50,170 bases of DNA, from NCBI GenBank assembly GCA_015680685.1, contig MNCI01027018.1, positions 10,231-60,400 of the forward strand, given 5' to 3'. Positions 11,989 through 23,670 of the stretch are shown piece by piece; positions within the stretch are counted from its first letter, which is position 1; each line of letters starts with the position of its first letter. The notes under the pieces were generated by a model. It was not told the origin of the DNA. It did no database searches and saw nothing but the letters and a program-made list of their open reading frames with translations. Source of the stretch: Gnetum montanum. Taxonomy: Eukaryota; Streptophyta; Gnetopsida; Gnetales; Gnetaceae. A program made the position numbers and the translations under genes.

Positions 11989-12656
11989 ATGTCTCCTTCT
12001 TCTTATGAGAGTGTTTCACCACCTAGGTCTAACATAATGAACAATCGGAGGCATAGTACACATGATGACCAACTAGTGCTCCAAAAATTTCATGTGGTAT
12101 ACATTCATCTCGATGAGTATATACCAAACTTTACCTTTATCCTCCACTAGGATGAACAACTGCATTGTCATGATTTAGAAGGTAACATAGTGTTACCTCC
12201 CGATCATTTAGTCCAAGCATGCTTCTTCATGGTCTCACACAAATTGGTATGTAGCACTTATAGGCAAAGTACATTGTCCATGAACACAACTCAAGAGAGT
12301 ATCAACCCACAAAGGCACAACGTCAAAGGGACTTACAATAGGAGAGACATCATAAATCTATGAAGGGAAAGTGGTCATAGGATGTCCCATATGTCATACA
12401 TGAAAATGAGGGTGGTGAACCTGCCTCAGGAGGTCTTCCACATAAAGATGTTCCTCCCGTTGACTTCGATCAAGGGGTTGTGTATCAGAATCTTCACTCA
12501 ACTATCCATAACACAAATTCTGGTACCGATGGACACAAAGCGTCTGAAAAAGGAACACAAACACATGACAAAGATGGACATTCTGATCATAACCATGATT
12601 GAGGCTGCTACCACCAAAGAGAAGGAAGCAGGCACCATCATGGTAACAGTCCTCCT
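11989..12656 (+). pseudogene. gag: Athila-like gag, 5' part
   Basis: Starts at ATG 11989 (MSPSSYESVSPP, parallel to MPSSHKSNSPPK at 48243). It reaches the shared in-frame TAG at codon 54 (12148-12150) and continues as a broken frame to the point where the Tat-like element is inserted (12656). The last coding part matches the charged, Ser-rich segment of the young gag. The remainder of gag is at 32481-33900. Confidence 0.65.
12652..12656. repeat. Target-site duplication CTCCT, left
   Basis: CTCCT directly before the Tat-like LTR; the same five bases follow the other LTR at 32476-32480. Confidence 0.85.
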
Positions 12657-13938
12657 TGTACTGTCCGAAATCGTCGGTCTCTAGCTAGAATGAAACAGAA
12701 ACTAGGAGATCCCCAGACAAGCACAGAAGACCCTACCTTTGCTTGAGGGCAAGCTAGAATTGACGAAGGCAGAGTACCTTGAGTGTTCTGCACGCAGATC
12801 AAACAAGGATTTTCCCGAATGTACACTGATAGGATGTACGCTGGGTTATACATAAACGGCGTAACTAATGTAAAATGGATCATAAACGTACAGGAATGTA
12901 AACAATGAGCATACAATAATGAATGAACAAAACTGTAACAAATTTGAACAGAAGAAATGTGGCAATATTATTGCAAATAGAAGTTACAATGCACCGGTCT
13001 TAACGCAGTTGCGGATCTAACACAAGGCAGACAGAAACCTCCGGTGGATGCAAGGGGATGATTATTTGCTGGTTTCAGCTGCAAGCATAGCGTAAAGGCT
13101 ATATGCTCAGCATGTAGGATGGAAGTCCAGCATGCAAGATTTTTACTCTAGTTTCTCAGCGTCTCTGGTTCTCTTTTTTTATCTCTGGTTTGCTCAAAAT
13201 TGCCAACCCCGATCTAATGAAAAATTGGGATTTTTATACAAGTTTAAATGCTAGATTCGGGTCTGAGAGGGGATGATTGGTCATGGAGTCCTGGACTCTT
13301 GAGTCGGGTGACATGTGGTGCGTTGATCGAGTGCGAAAGAATGAAATTTTACAAGTATACGGTGTGCTGCATGCCAGCGTATACATGCTAAGCATGTGAA
13401 CTCAGCGTACAGACTTGATCAAAACGAAAGAAGCCATTCGACCTTCGGATTTGAATTCGGATGTCATGAGGATGTTGCCTGTTGATGTTTAGCATGGTTG
13501 GCCTTGATCTGACATGATTCAAATACGTGGCGCATGCTAGGCATATACGTTGGGCGTACACATTGTACATGTTGGGCCTATACGTTGGGCGTGCACGCTG
13601 ATTTGTCTTTCTGGGATCCACATTGATGCCAAGCGTACGTGTGAGGTATGTACATCGGGCGTGTACGCTGAAGATGTATGATGGGCATATACGCTGGAGA
13701 TGTATGCTGGATACTACATACTTAGTGAGAACTAAGTATCTTGAGCTCCGAAGTTGCCATGTTTGATACCAGATGTTGCCGTGGTCGTCTACGGATCCCG
13801 GGGAATTGCTTCTCGTTGAGTTCGACTCTGCTTGAAGTTGTCTGTGGGGTCCTCAAGCTTTAGTCATGTTGGGGAGTGTCATGAGTTAGCTTGATTCTTG
13901 TTGGAGAAGTACTAAGCTCAAAATTTTATGGTGTTTCA
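12657..13938 (-). repeat. 3' LTR of the Tat-like element
   Basis: Plus-strand start TGTACTGTCC, end GTGTTTCA, so on minus it begins TGAAACAC and ends CAGTACA. A minus-strand TATA box lies at 13231-13238. The U3 (about 13480-13730) is full of GCGTATACGCTG-like words. It is 142 bp shorter than the 5' LTR, mainly because of an indel near 13620 and different numbers of the short repeats. Confidence 0.85.
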
Positions 13939-13942
13939 TTGG

Positions 13943-13951
13943 CCCCTCTTT
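13943..13951 (-). other. Polypurine tract of the Tat-like element
   Basis: On the minus strand AAAGAGGGG, followed by CCAA, lies directly upstream of the 3' LTR start. A purine run here primes plus-strand DNA synthesis in LTR retrotransposons. Confidence 0.6.
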
Positions 13952-15126
13952 GTTGACGCTTGGAGGAATTGACCTGAGAAGCGTCGACAAAGAAGTACAA
14001 AACACCACAAGCAACTTAGTAGCATTGTCCTTCAACACTTGGCCAGATGTCATCGCACTATGTTCAGTGGTACATGGGATTGGTGAAATGAAGTGTGTAG
14101 CTAGATAGGGAAATGGAAATTGTGAGGATTGAGAACTAATAAAGGGGATGCTCTGGTGTGCATACGGGTCATGTTGGTCCTTGTCGATAGCCATTGTTTA
14201 GCAAACTCAGGATCCAGACATGAGATGTGCATCCTTTGGTGGAACAAGACTCTTATTTAATGTTTAAGAGGCCTTGTTGGCCACGTGATGGTGGGTTGTG
14301 CTCTCTGGAGGAACAGGCCTCTTGTTTGGTGTTAAACAGAACCTATTGGCGGAGAGCCAAAGCTATGCAAGGAGATGTTAATTGAGCTTTTGAGTGATTT
14401 TTTTTTTAATATTTCTTTCAATTATGCACTCATGCTCTTGTGCCATATTATGTGTGGCAGTCGCTTGAGAGCATCGCAGTGTGTAACAGTGTGCTCGAAG
14501 TTTTGGAGTGTACTGGGTGTATTTGGGAACTATATCTAGGTAGGAAAGGAAATAAGAGTGTTAGGGGAATGGAAAATGTATTGGAAACTAGGAATGTATT
14601 TTTGAATAGATTGATTAACCTGGTTGCGTGTGTCAGAGACAATGCGGCACCTTGTCACCGTGATGAAGTGTATCCGTGTATGAGCACAACTGGGTGTCAT
14701 CCTGCAAGCACAACTCCAAGAAGACAAGAAAACCATGAATGTATAAGCAAGCTTAGACTTGAATAGCTATTGATGAAATTAAGGCAATAGATGAAATTTT
14801 AAGCATTGTATATGAATAGCAGCAATGTTTTCAGAATCAACTGATGGCAAGCTAGGCAGCGACCTTGATGAAGTTTGAGTGTAACCACAGATCGGGTGGC
14901 TAAAGATGAAGTTGCCAGTTTATAGTCGTAGCGGACTATCGTGGGTTAGTTTTATGTCATGACCTAGTGGACATTGCCCGTTTAGCGTCATGGTGGACAG
15001 TACATTACCAGTTTTTAATCCTAGCGGACCGTGAAGAGGCAAACTAGTTTATAGTCTTAGCAGACTCTGGTGAATGTGACTGTGGCAGTTTACTGTCATG
15101 TGCTAGTTTATTGTCATTGAAGACAT
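13952..15126. other. Tat-like element 3' non-coding region
   Basis: No credible gene. Short open frames occur on both strands without known motifs. From about 14930 degenerate units resembling the 37-bp repeat appear (words such as AGTTTATAGTC and GCGGAC). Confidence 0.5.
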
Positions 15127-15470
15127 TCTATGGTATCAGTTTACCGTCATGATGCTAGGACAAGCTATGGTATCAGTTTACCATCGTGATGCCAGGACGA
15201 GCTGTGGTATCAATTTACCATCGTGATGCTAGGACGAGTTGTGGTATCAGTTTACCGTCATGATGCCAAGACAAGCTGTGGTATCAGTTTACCGTTGTGA
15301 TGCCAGGATGAGCTGTGGTATCAGTTTACCATCGTGATGCTAGGATGAGCTGTGGTATCAATTTATTGTCATGATGCCAGGACGAGCTGTGGTATCAGTT
15401 TACCATCGTGATGCCAAGACGAGCTATGGTCTCAGTTTACCGTCGTGATGCCAGGACGAACACGTACCTG
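15127..15470. repeat. 37-bp tandem repeat, about nine units
   Basis: Units beginning GTGGTATCAGTTTACC recur exactly every 37 bp (for example starts at 15204, 15241 and 15278) with few substitutions. The array lies between the integrase end and the 3' LTR. Tandem arrays in this position are common in Tat/Ogre elements. Confidence 0.85.
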
Positions 15471-15479
15471 AGTTCATGC

Positions 15480-18400
15480 TCAAACGTGGAACACTTTCAA
15501 GAACAAGTGATTGATCATATTTGCAAGGTCATTCCCTTCCATGTCAGCTAATTTGAATGCTCCATTTTCGTATGCTTCGGTGACCAAGTAGGGCCCTTCC
15601 CAGTTGGCTGAGAACTTGTCCAGGTGTTCCCGAATGGCTTTGAGTACAAGGTCACCTTCCTTGATAGGGTGCTTATGAACATTGTGTTGATGGCGTTGTT
15701 GTTGCCATTTTTGGTATCATTTAATCTGATCGAGGGCACGTACATGTCCCTCCTCCACTAAGTCCAAGTTAATAATGCGTAGGTCATTATTTTGCCCTTC
15801 GCTAAGGAGTCCAAAAAGTGTAATCCTTAAGGACGGTACCTGTAATTCCAAGGGTAAAATAGCTTCTGAACCATAAACAATACTATATGGCGTTTTACCT
15901 ATGGAAGTCCGATGCGTAGTGCGATAAGCCCATAACGCGTACACTAGCTGTTCATGCCATCTTTTCTTGCTTTGGGTAAGCATTTTTTTAAGTACTGTAA
16001 TGATAGTTTTATTTGTGGCCTCAGCTTGCCCATTTCTCTGAGGGTAATAAGGGGATGAAAATGAGTGTTTGATCCCTAGGCTTTCACAAAAAGTTCTGGT
16101 TTCGGCACTACTAAATTGTGGCCCATTATCAGTGATGATGGTCATGGGGATGCCAAAACGGATCACAATGTTTTCAAGGATGAAGTTGCATATGTGTTTG
16201 GATGTGGTTTTTCTAAGGGGCACAGCTTATACCCACTTTGTGAAATACTCTGTAGCGGTTATGATGAAGCTATGCCCTGCAGAAGATGAGGGTGTTATTG
16301 GTCCGATAAGGTCCAACCCCCACTTTTGAAAGGGCCAGGTGATTTGTGCTGTATGCAACTCATTTGGTGGAACATGTATCAAATTACTATGTTTTTGATA
16401 GACACTACACATTCTAGCCTTGAAGAGACAATCATACTCCATGTGTGGCCAATAATAGCCTAAACGTCTTATTTTTGTTGCCATTGCTTTAGTTGCTATG
16501 TGCCCTTTGCATAGTCCATCATGTACTTGCTCAAAGATGGTTTGGGCATCAGCGCTACTAACGCATGTTAGCAGTATGCCCTCGTAGGATCAACAACACA
16601 ATGTATCCCCTACCAAGGCATATTGTCGAGAACATTTTCGTACCGCGTCCTTTTGTGCATTCATTAAATGTTGCGGTGTTTCACCATGTAGAAGGTACTC
16701 TTTTATGTCGTCATACCATTCCATTGTGTATGTTGTACTAACGGATGCAATTGGTAATTCATCGGGAGTATTAGTTATGGGTTTAGCACAACTGATTATA
16801 GAGCTTGGCAACATATGGAACATATCAGGTGACATGTTTAGAGCTAGCATGGCGAGTGCGTCTACAATGGCATTATCATTTCTGGAGACATGTTGCACAT
16901 CTGTGTTTTCGAATCGCTTCAGTAAATGTTTGGCTAAGTCACAGTATGGTTGTAAATGTTGTGCTTTACATGTATAAACATTTGTGACTTGGTTTAAAAC
17001 TAGTTGCGAGTCTCCCCTGACCACGAGTCGTGTGATGTTGGAAGTTAATGCTACCGTAAGGTCCCGAAGGAGACCTTCGTATTCTGCTATGTTGTTGGTA
17101 CAATGAAAGTTGAAGTGGTAAGCAAAGGATCTGATCTCCCCAGAGGGATAGGTGATGACGGCGGCAGCACTCCCCCCTCGAGAGGTGGATGCTTCGTCAA
17201 AGTTCAAAATAGCTTCATACTCATCGAGAACCACGTTTATCGCGCTCGTCTGGAAACTCTGGCTCTACTGTTGCTTGATCGTGTGTTGGTGATGTAGTTA
17301 GTTGATTCGTTATGGCTTAACCCTTGACTGATGACTGGGCTATATAATGTAGGTCGAATTTGGCTCTTATGGCTTTCCAATGCGCTATTCTGCTTGACTC
17401 GTAAATGTTACCAATGATGGCCCTGAGCACATTATCTTTACAGATTATGTTGGCTTGGTTATGGAAGAGGTAATGTCACCATTTCTTTAGGGAAAATACA
17501 AGGGCTAAACATGACCTCTCCACCTCATTGTACTTCTTTTCATGGGCCACTAATGCATGGCTCAAATAATAAACAGGGACTTCAGTCCCATCGTCTCGTT
17601 TTTGGTAGATCATGGAAGCGATGGATGAATCTAACATGGCAAGATAGATGTAGAAAGGTCTATTATTCTGGGGAGGGTACACTATTGGTAACTAAGCTAG
17701 TGCTATCTTAATGTGGTCGAAAGCTTCTTGGCATTGTGGAGTCCATTCAAAATGGGCATTCTTTCGTAGTAAATGATTCATGGGCTTCAACTTGTCTATC
17801 AATTTTTCTATGAAGCACCTGATGAACTGTAATCTACCTTGTAGAACCCAAAGTTCGATAATATTGCTTGGTGGTTTTAAATTGATAACAGCTTTAACTT
17901 TATCTGGGTCCACTCGTATTCCTGATTCTGATACTACGAAGCCTAGCATCTTGCCTGTTTTTACTCCGAAAACTCATTTCTTTAGATTAAGCCTAAGTTC
18001 ATATTTTAGCAACGTTTTAGAATTAAATCTAAATCTTGGATGTGTTGCTCTGGTGTTTTCGATTTAATTGCAATGTCATCTACATAATCATTGAGCAAAT
18101 GCAACATGTAATTGCTAAAAATAAATGTCATTGCCCTTTGATATGTGGCCCCAGTGTTCTTGAGACCGAATGGCATCATTATGTAATAAAAGGTCCTCCA
18201 CGGTGTCATAAAGGTAGTCCGAAGTTGATGCTCCGGGTTAATGCGTATCTGGTTATATCCTAAGAAACCATCCATAAAAGATAGCAAGTTGTGCCCAGTA
18301 GTTGAGTCAACAAGTTGATCAATGCTGGGTAGGGGGAAATCATCTTTTATGGTCACAATGTTGAGGTCCCGGAAGTCAATGCATAGGCGAATGCTTCTAT

Positions 18401-18958
18401 TCTTCTTCGGGACAATGACCATGTTGGATACCCAATCGACATAGTCTACAATGAAACCTGCCTGATAGAGTTTGGTGATCTCATTGCAAACTGCTAAGGC
18501 TACCTCAGGCTTAACCTTTCGTGCTTTTTTTTTCACTGGCCTTAACTTTGGATTGAGTATAATATTGTGCTGGACGATTCGAGGATCTAACCCGGGCATA
18601 TCAGTGTAAGACCAAGCAAATGCTTTTATGTTGTCTCGAAGCACATCTTCTATGTCTTTGGCCAGTTGAGGTTGCAATAGTGTACTCAATTTTAATATCT
18701 TGATTTCACCATCGAGCCTAGTGATGGGGGTTTCAATCAACGGGTCTTCGGTGATGCTATCAGCTTCTATGCCGAGGGACTTTGTCATACCTTTGTACCT
18801 GTCTACCATTTTCTGTGTTGAGGCTATGACTGTGTCATCCATTGATAGTCCTAAGTTGATGGAATCTATGTCGATTTCTCTTGTGATTTTTCCGTATGGT
18901 CCATCGATGGTCAATGGTGTGGATAAATACTGATAATCCATCGGGCTTGTTCCTGCCA
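15480..18958 (-). pseudogene. pol: Tat-like pol: RT, RNase H, second RNase H, integrase
   Basis: Replication and integration enzymes in broken frames. RT lies at 18958-17690, with CIDFRDLN, MPFG and the catalytic YVDD at 18086-18075. RNase H follows at about 17690-17290 (YYLSHAL, VFSLKK). The second RNase H is at 17234-16590, with Asp/Glu residues in FDEAST, NIAEYEG, GDSQLV and VDALA. Integrase follows: first catalytic Asp in WGLDLIGP (near 16320), second in ITDNGPQF (near 16125), Glu in NGQAEATN (near 16035). The C-terminal GDLVLK and ANWEGPY motifs end at TGA 15480-15482. A frameshift follows YVDD (about 18000), a TAA splits integrase near 16225, and more shifts occur in RNase H. The 5' end coincides with a good splice acceptor. 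Confidence 0.85.
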
Positions 18959-18980
18959 ATAAACAGAAGGAAGAGTGAGC
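18959..18980 (-). promoter_or_regulatory. Candidate splice acceptor before RT
   Basis: Minus strand: a pyrimidine-rich run CTCTTCCTTCTGTTTATTGG ends in CAG just before the RT frame (GAACAAGCCCGATGG). In Ogre-type elements an intron separates protease from RT, so this may be its 3' splice site. The matching donor near the protease end (about 26098) was not identified with certainty. Confidence 0.4.
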
Positions 18981-19060
18981 TGGTAGATGTTGTTACACGT
19001 TCTTTGGCAACGTAAATCATGTGTACATGTACGGTGGTGGTTTATCGTCGTACCGAGATG

Positions 19061-19190
19061 CATGGCAGTTTAAGGCCTTACCGGGCCAAATGTGGCAATT
19101 TAAGGCCTTGTCGAGCTGAATGTGGCAGTTTAAGGCCTTACCAGGCCAAATGTGGCAGTTTAAGGCCTTACACGGGCCGAATGTGGTTGT
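19061..19190. repeat. 30-bp minisatellite, four units
   Basis: GGCAGTTTAAGGCCTTA recurs at 19064, 19094, 19124 and 19154, an exact 30-bp period. It contains the palindrome AAGGCCTT. It lies between the RT start (minus) and the promoter of the antisense gene (plus). Confidence 0.85.
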
Positions 19191-19405
19191 ACGTTGATAT
19201 CGTCTAGTTGGTGTATGAGCTGTTTGTGCCAAAATGTTCAGTGTGGGCAACCAAAATTAGTTTGCCAGGGGATATGGTTTGGGGTGGCGTTCGTCATCTT
19301 GTTATTTTTTTTCCTTTTTCCCACATTTTATAATTTGGATAATTTTGACTAAAATTAATAAAAAAATGCAAGGCGGTGGCGGCAGCGGCAGGGTCAACGC
19401 GGTGC

Positions 19406-19413
19406 TATATATA
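19406..19413 (+). promoter_or_regulatory. TATA box of the antisense gene
   Basis: CTATATATAG in an otherwise GC-rich stretch (GGCGGTGGCGGCAGCGGCAG just upstream), about 320 bp before the first ATG of the opposite-strand gene. A start site near 19440 would give a leader made of repeated GCGTAAGC/CAAACCCCAGC units. The position and context make it a plausible core promoter; not proven. Confidence 0.5.
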
Positions 19414-19439
19414 GCGTAAGGCTGTCAGTTGTCAGAGTC

Positions 19440-19725
19440 AGCGTGAACCTGAATCAAATCGGAGCATGAGCGTAAACCTAAGTCGCAGCATAGGCGTAAA
19501 GCACCAAATCCTAACGTAAGCATAGAAGCTCAAACCCCAGTGTAAGCGTGAGCGTAGAGGCTCAAACCCCAGCGTAAGTGTAGAAGCTCAAACCCCAGCG
19601 TAAGCATGAGCATAGAGGCTCAAACCCCAGCGTAGAGCGGCAAACCCCGACGTAGAGGATTCAGCTCAGCGTGCAGACTCAGACCCCACCATAAACCTGT
19701 CAATTTCAACTTACAGTACATCGGA
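19440..19725 (+). repeat. Repeat-rich leader of the antisense gene
   Basis: Imperfect units built from AGCGTAAGCGTGAGC and GAGGCTCAAACCCC. The GCGTA word links it to repeats in the LTRs and in the leader at 30350-30905. Confidence 0.6.
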
Positions 19726-19899
19726 ATGGGCAAGGGCAAGGAGGTAGAAGGCCAGGGGAGGAAGGGGCCCAACTTGACTTTCGCAGAGGAAAGTGAAGCC
19801 ATGCTGCAGTGTTTGCCTAGGCCTAGGATTCCATCATCGCCGGGATCAGCACACAGGTAGGCTCTAATCTTACCTTAGTTAATTATTTTTATTTGTACT

Positions 19900-20255
19900 T
19901 CTTATCTGGCGTAGATAGTTTTGGCAGCGTACAAGGTCTGTACGCTGAGCGTAGATGCGCAGCGTAAAGGGTCTGTATGCTGAGCATAATAGTTTTCACA
20001 GCATAAAAGGTCTGTACGCTGAGCGTAGATGCACAGCGTAAAGGGTCTGTACGCTGAACGTAGATAGTTTTCACAGCGTACAGGGTTTGCATGCTGGGCG
20101 TAGACGATTTTCACAACACATAGGGTCTGCACGCTGGGCGTAGATGATTTTTGCAACGTATACACCAAGTGTAAACAGTTTTTTGACAGCGTATACGTCG
20201 AGTGTAAACAATTTTTTGACAGCGTATACACTGAGTGTAAACAGTTTGTAATTTT
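19900..20255. repeat. GCGTA-type repeats in intron 1 of the antisense gene
   Basis: Units around AGCGTAAAGGGTCTGTACGCTG and GCGTATACACTGAGTGTAAACAG recur every 35-60 bp. The same word family fills the LTR U3 and the element leader. Confidence 0.7.
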
Positions 20256-22740
20256 TTGAAGTATTGGCCTTCAACATGGAATTTTCTTTTTCCATCTCAT
20301 TTTCATGTATAACTGATTTATCATGGCATTCTGGTTACTTGCAAGGATCCTGAGCCTTTCCTCTTGGTAGTTGAGATGGTTGGAGTACTGGCATGGTTTG
20401 GGCCCCTTCATATCGACGAACCTACCCCGATCTGACTATTGATAACAATGGGGTATGGTTCAGGGGAGGGGCCTGTGAGTTCCTCGCCTTCATCCTAGAC
20501 AGGTTCAAGGTAGTGATATGGTCACACCTAAGTGAACAAGTAGCGCGAAGTGTGCTTGAAGCAATGTTTCCAGGATCTGCAAATGGCATCATGGTCTTCA
20601 TGGTGGACATTGACGAGGGACCGCTTGTGATTGAGGATGGTCCTTCTGGCGGGCCCAGATCTACTTGCCCATTAATGCGTGTGTGGGACTTATTGCCATG
20701 AGGGCATGACTATCTCAATAACACCTTGTTTCTAGCTGCGCATGCATACACATTATTTCAGAACCCTCCTGGCACAGTGTACCAGGTAGAGAGGTAAGAT
20801 CATTTAGTTTGTCGTTTCTGTTTTTTGTCGTTTAATGTTTGCTCCTGTTCTGACGACCGTTCTTTTGCAGGCCCCAAGTTAACCAAGATGGGACATGCGT
20901 CAATGATGATGGGCTTGCACTAGCTCATACTACTTTAGAGACATTCATGGCAGGTCCCACCCTCTGCGGAGCTATATTAGCTCAAACCAAGGGTGACATT
21001 GTTCATTTCCATAAACGGTTTTCTAGGGCGTTTGCACAATGCACGGCTCTTAGGTGGCTGCATCGAGATTGGTCACGCAATGGACCGGTATTCCCTCGTG
21101 ATGCTAACTTGGGTTCTAGCACCTCGAAGCCCACGACTAAAGGTAAGTGATAATATTTCTTAGATGCTTTAGTGTGTTTGTTCGGTTGCTGGTGGTCATA
21201 CTGGTGTTATGGTTTTAAATTGTGTTTACAGTTAATGTCCCCCCCCCCCAGCGGAGACCTTGTTATGACAGGGCGAACTGAGAGTACCCTATCGATGAAC
21301 TTTGGGAAGATCAGCAAGGCACAGCGATGGTTGTGTACCAGTGCCCCACTGTCTATTGTTCATTGTTTGGATGATGTCGGCCTCATGGAGTTATTTACAA
21401 CCCCGAGCCCTGATGTCTCTATAGCTGAGCTGATTGGAATTGTTGATTCATTCAACAATTCTGTCACCTACTACAGCACCCGTATTAAGGGTGTCAAAAT
21501 AGTTTTCCATCTGTCAGCCGATTTCTTTTCAGACCTCTTCGATGTACCGGCAGATGGCATGAATGTGGTTTTGGATAGGGCGTAGAAAGAGCTCCATGTG
21601 GTGCATGAGCTAGAGGATTGATTGGGCATTGTCAAGGGCTCTAAGGGATTCCCTATGCAAGGGATTTCAAAGGTTGTGGAAGTTAAAGAATTGTATCCCC
21701 TGTTTAGGGCATGAGTGTTTCCTAAATCCCTGTCCCAAGTGAAGAGTCTTGAGACGGAAGCTATGCGCATCATGCGAACCATTTTAGAAACCGGGATGCG
21801 TTATAATTGGGCCCAATTTTTGTTGTCAGGTTTCCACAGGGAGATAGTGCGATTGCATTCAAACGTTGAGGTGTAGTCCCATTTTACATTCGCATTCTTC
21901 GCAGGTTATCTACGCTACTTGGCCAAGTTTTTAGTGGTTCGTGCGGATAATAAATATGTTCTACGGGATCATAGCCAATTATCTCGCCCGTGGATTAACC
22001 ATTTGTTCGAGATAGCTGAGTTCCAAGATGCACCCTAGGGGATTGATGAATCTGTGTCCATCACGACAGAGGAGTCATCTAGTACTTCAATCCATACACG
22101 TGGCAGTCTGGGGTTGGAACCAGACAATGTGCCCTACACTGCAAAGAGAGCTGAACGGGTCATCAAGGAGACCATCGGGAAATCGAAATCGAAGATCCTG
22201 AAATGCGAACGCCCTAAAGAGGTGGCCTCAACTGTGGAAGAACCAAGGGTGAAGCGAATACGATTCAAAATGCTTGTTCGAGGTAAGTAAGCTTGATGCA
22301 CTTATTTATTTATTTTTTTCGTCTTCTTTATTTTTTTCATTTTGGCTGCTTACATGAAACTAATGTCTTCAAACTTGACTCAGGAAGTGAGGAGATAGGA
22401 GTTAGAAACCATTATCAAGGAGGAGGAAGCTCCAACAAACTTAATAATTGAGGAGGAAGAGGTCGGCAAAGATCAGGTGGAGAGGACGAAAGAGCTGGGG
22501 GAAGACATCACAGAGACAGAGTTGATTGATGATCGGGATGGTGTTGATGAAATGTTCAATAGTTTCCTTAAGGGAATATTGGACCTCGGTGATCCTCCAT
22601 ACCAAGAAGGGGACAAAGAACACGGTATATTCCCTTTTGTTTTATTGCGTTACTTTGGGAGTCGTTGTTTCCATCACGTGATGTTTCAATTTTACATTTT
22701 TATCGCTTCCAGAAGAAGAAGATATTGAAACCAGAACAAT

Positions 22741-22902
22741 TCCCACGATGCAGTTGGAAGTGCCCATGAAAGTGGCTCCCCCTGAAACGATCGCAGAGGC
22801 TAATCCATCTTGTACTCATGAACCATTTACTTGGACCAAGATGCNGCTGCGGTCGTTTCAGGGGGAGCCACTTTCATGGGCACTTCCAACTGCATCGTGG
22901 GA
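22741..22902. repeat. 56-bp inverted repeat bordered by Ns
   Basis: Arms 22741-22796 and 22847-22902 are reverse complements with one mismatch; the spacer is 50 bp. Single Ns sit at 22845 and 22905, beside the right arm. The left arm continues the exon frame (PTMQLEVPMK), while the right arm breaks it. An assembly artefact is the simplest reading. Confidence 0.85.
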
Positions 22903-23670
22903 ATNCGAGTTTCACATTCCTTTTTTGCCATCTAAGATTTAATGCCTATTCTTTTCGTGTGTGTAGGAGCCAAGCTGAAGTGGGATCCATCTGAGACCGC
23001 TAGTATTGAAAGTTTGCCTACACTATTGCTAGAAGTTGAACAGATACCAAGGCTGGTTTATGATGAGGAGGCGGAAGGTCTTGTGCATAACGCCAAATCA
23101 CTTTGGACCTGTAGGCGTTCTATTGAACAGCTATGGTTGCAAATCCAAGCAAAGGAAAAAGAGGTTTCTAAGTTGTCAATTGAACGTGATGATCTCAAGG
23201 CTCGGTATGAGTTCACCTCGGCCAGACTAATAGGTGAGCATTCTTGGCGAACTCTCGAGATCACTTATATTAGATATTGGAACCTTCTAAATCACCATGC
23301 ATCACTGACTCGAAAACTAGTAGAGCGTAAGGCCCAGATAGATCTACTGAACCTCAAGTGCCAGGATTGAAAGGCTTTCGCTTCCAAGGTGCGTAAGTGG
23401 GGTCAAGATGAAAAGAACCACAAGCATCATTACAAGAAATCATTGAAGGAAGTATCCATAGAAAAGCATCAGCTTGAAATGTTCATAGAGGGTTTGGGTC
23501 TATGTTCTGCATTTCATACCTTTGCTAAGAATACAACTATTGAGATGGAATTGCCCACGAGGGTAATTATGACCACTTCTGGTGAGGTCTCTGTGGGTGA
23601 ATTCCCCTTGAAATTTCCTACATGGTCAGCGGTTGACAAGGGGAAAGCCTTGGCGAATGTCGATCTAGGC

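Noticed and set aside
13388-13621. Open frames inside the Tat-like LTRs
   Set aside because: They lie in the repeat-rich U3 and have no recognisable motif; the second LTR does not conserve them.
15127-15470. CRISPR-like array from the regular 37-bp spacing
   Set aside because: The units are head to tail with no unique spacers, in a plant retrotransposon; a simple tandem repeat.
18700-18933. Plus-strand frames opposite the Tat RT
   Set aside because: They are shadows of the conserved RT coding strand.
21239-21250. Run of C as programmed frameshift site
   Set aside because: The C run sits at an intron/exon border of a decayed gene; length change by slippage or sequencing is simpler.
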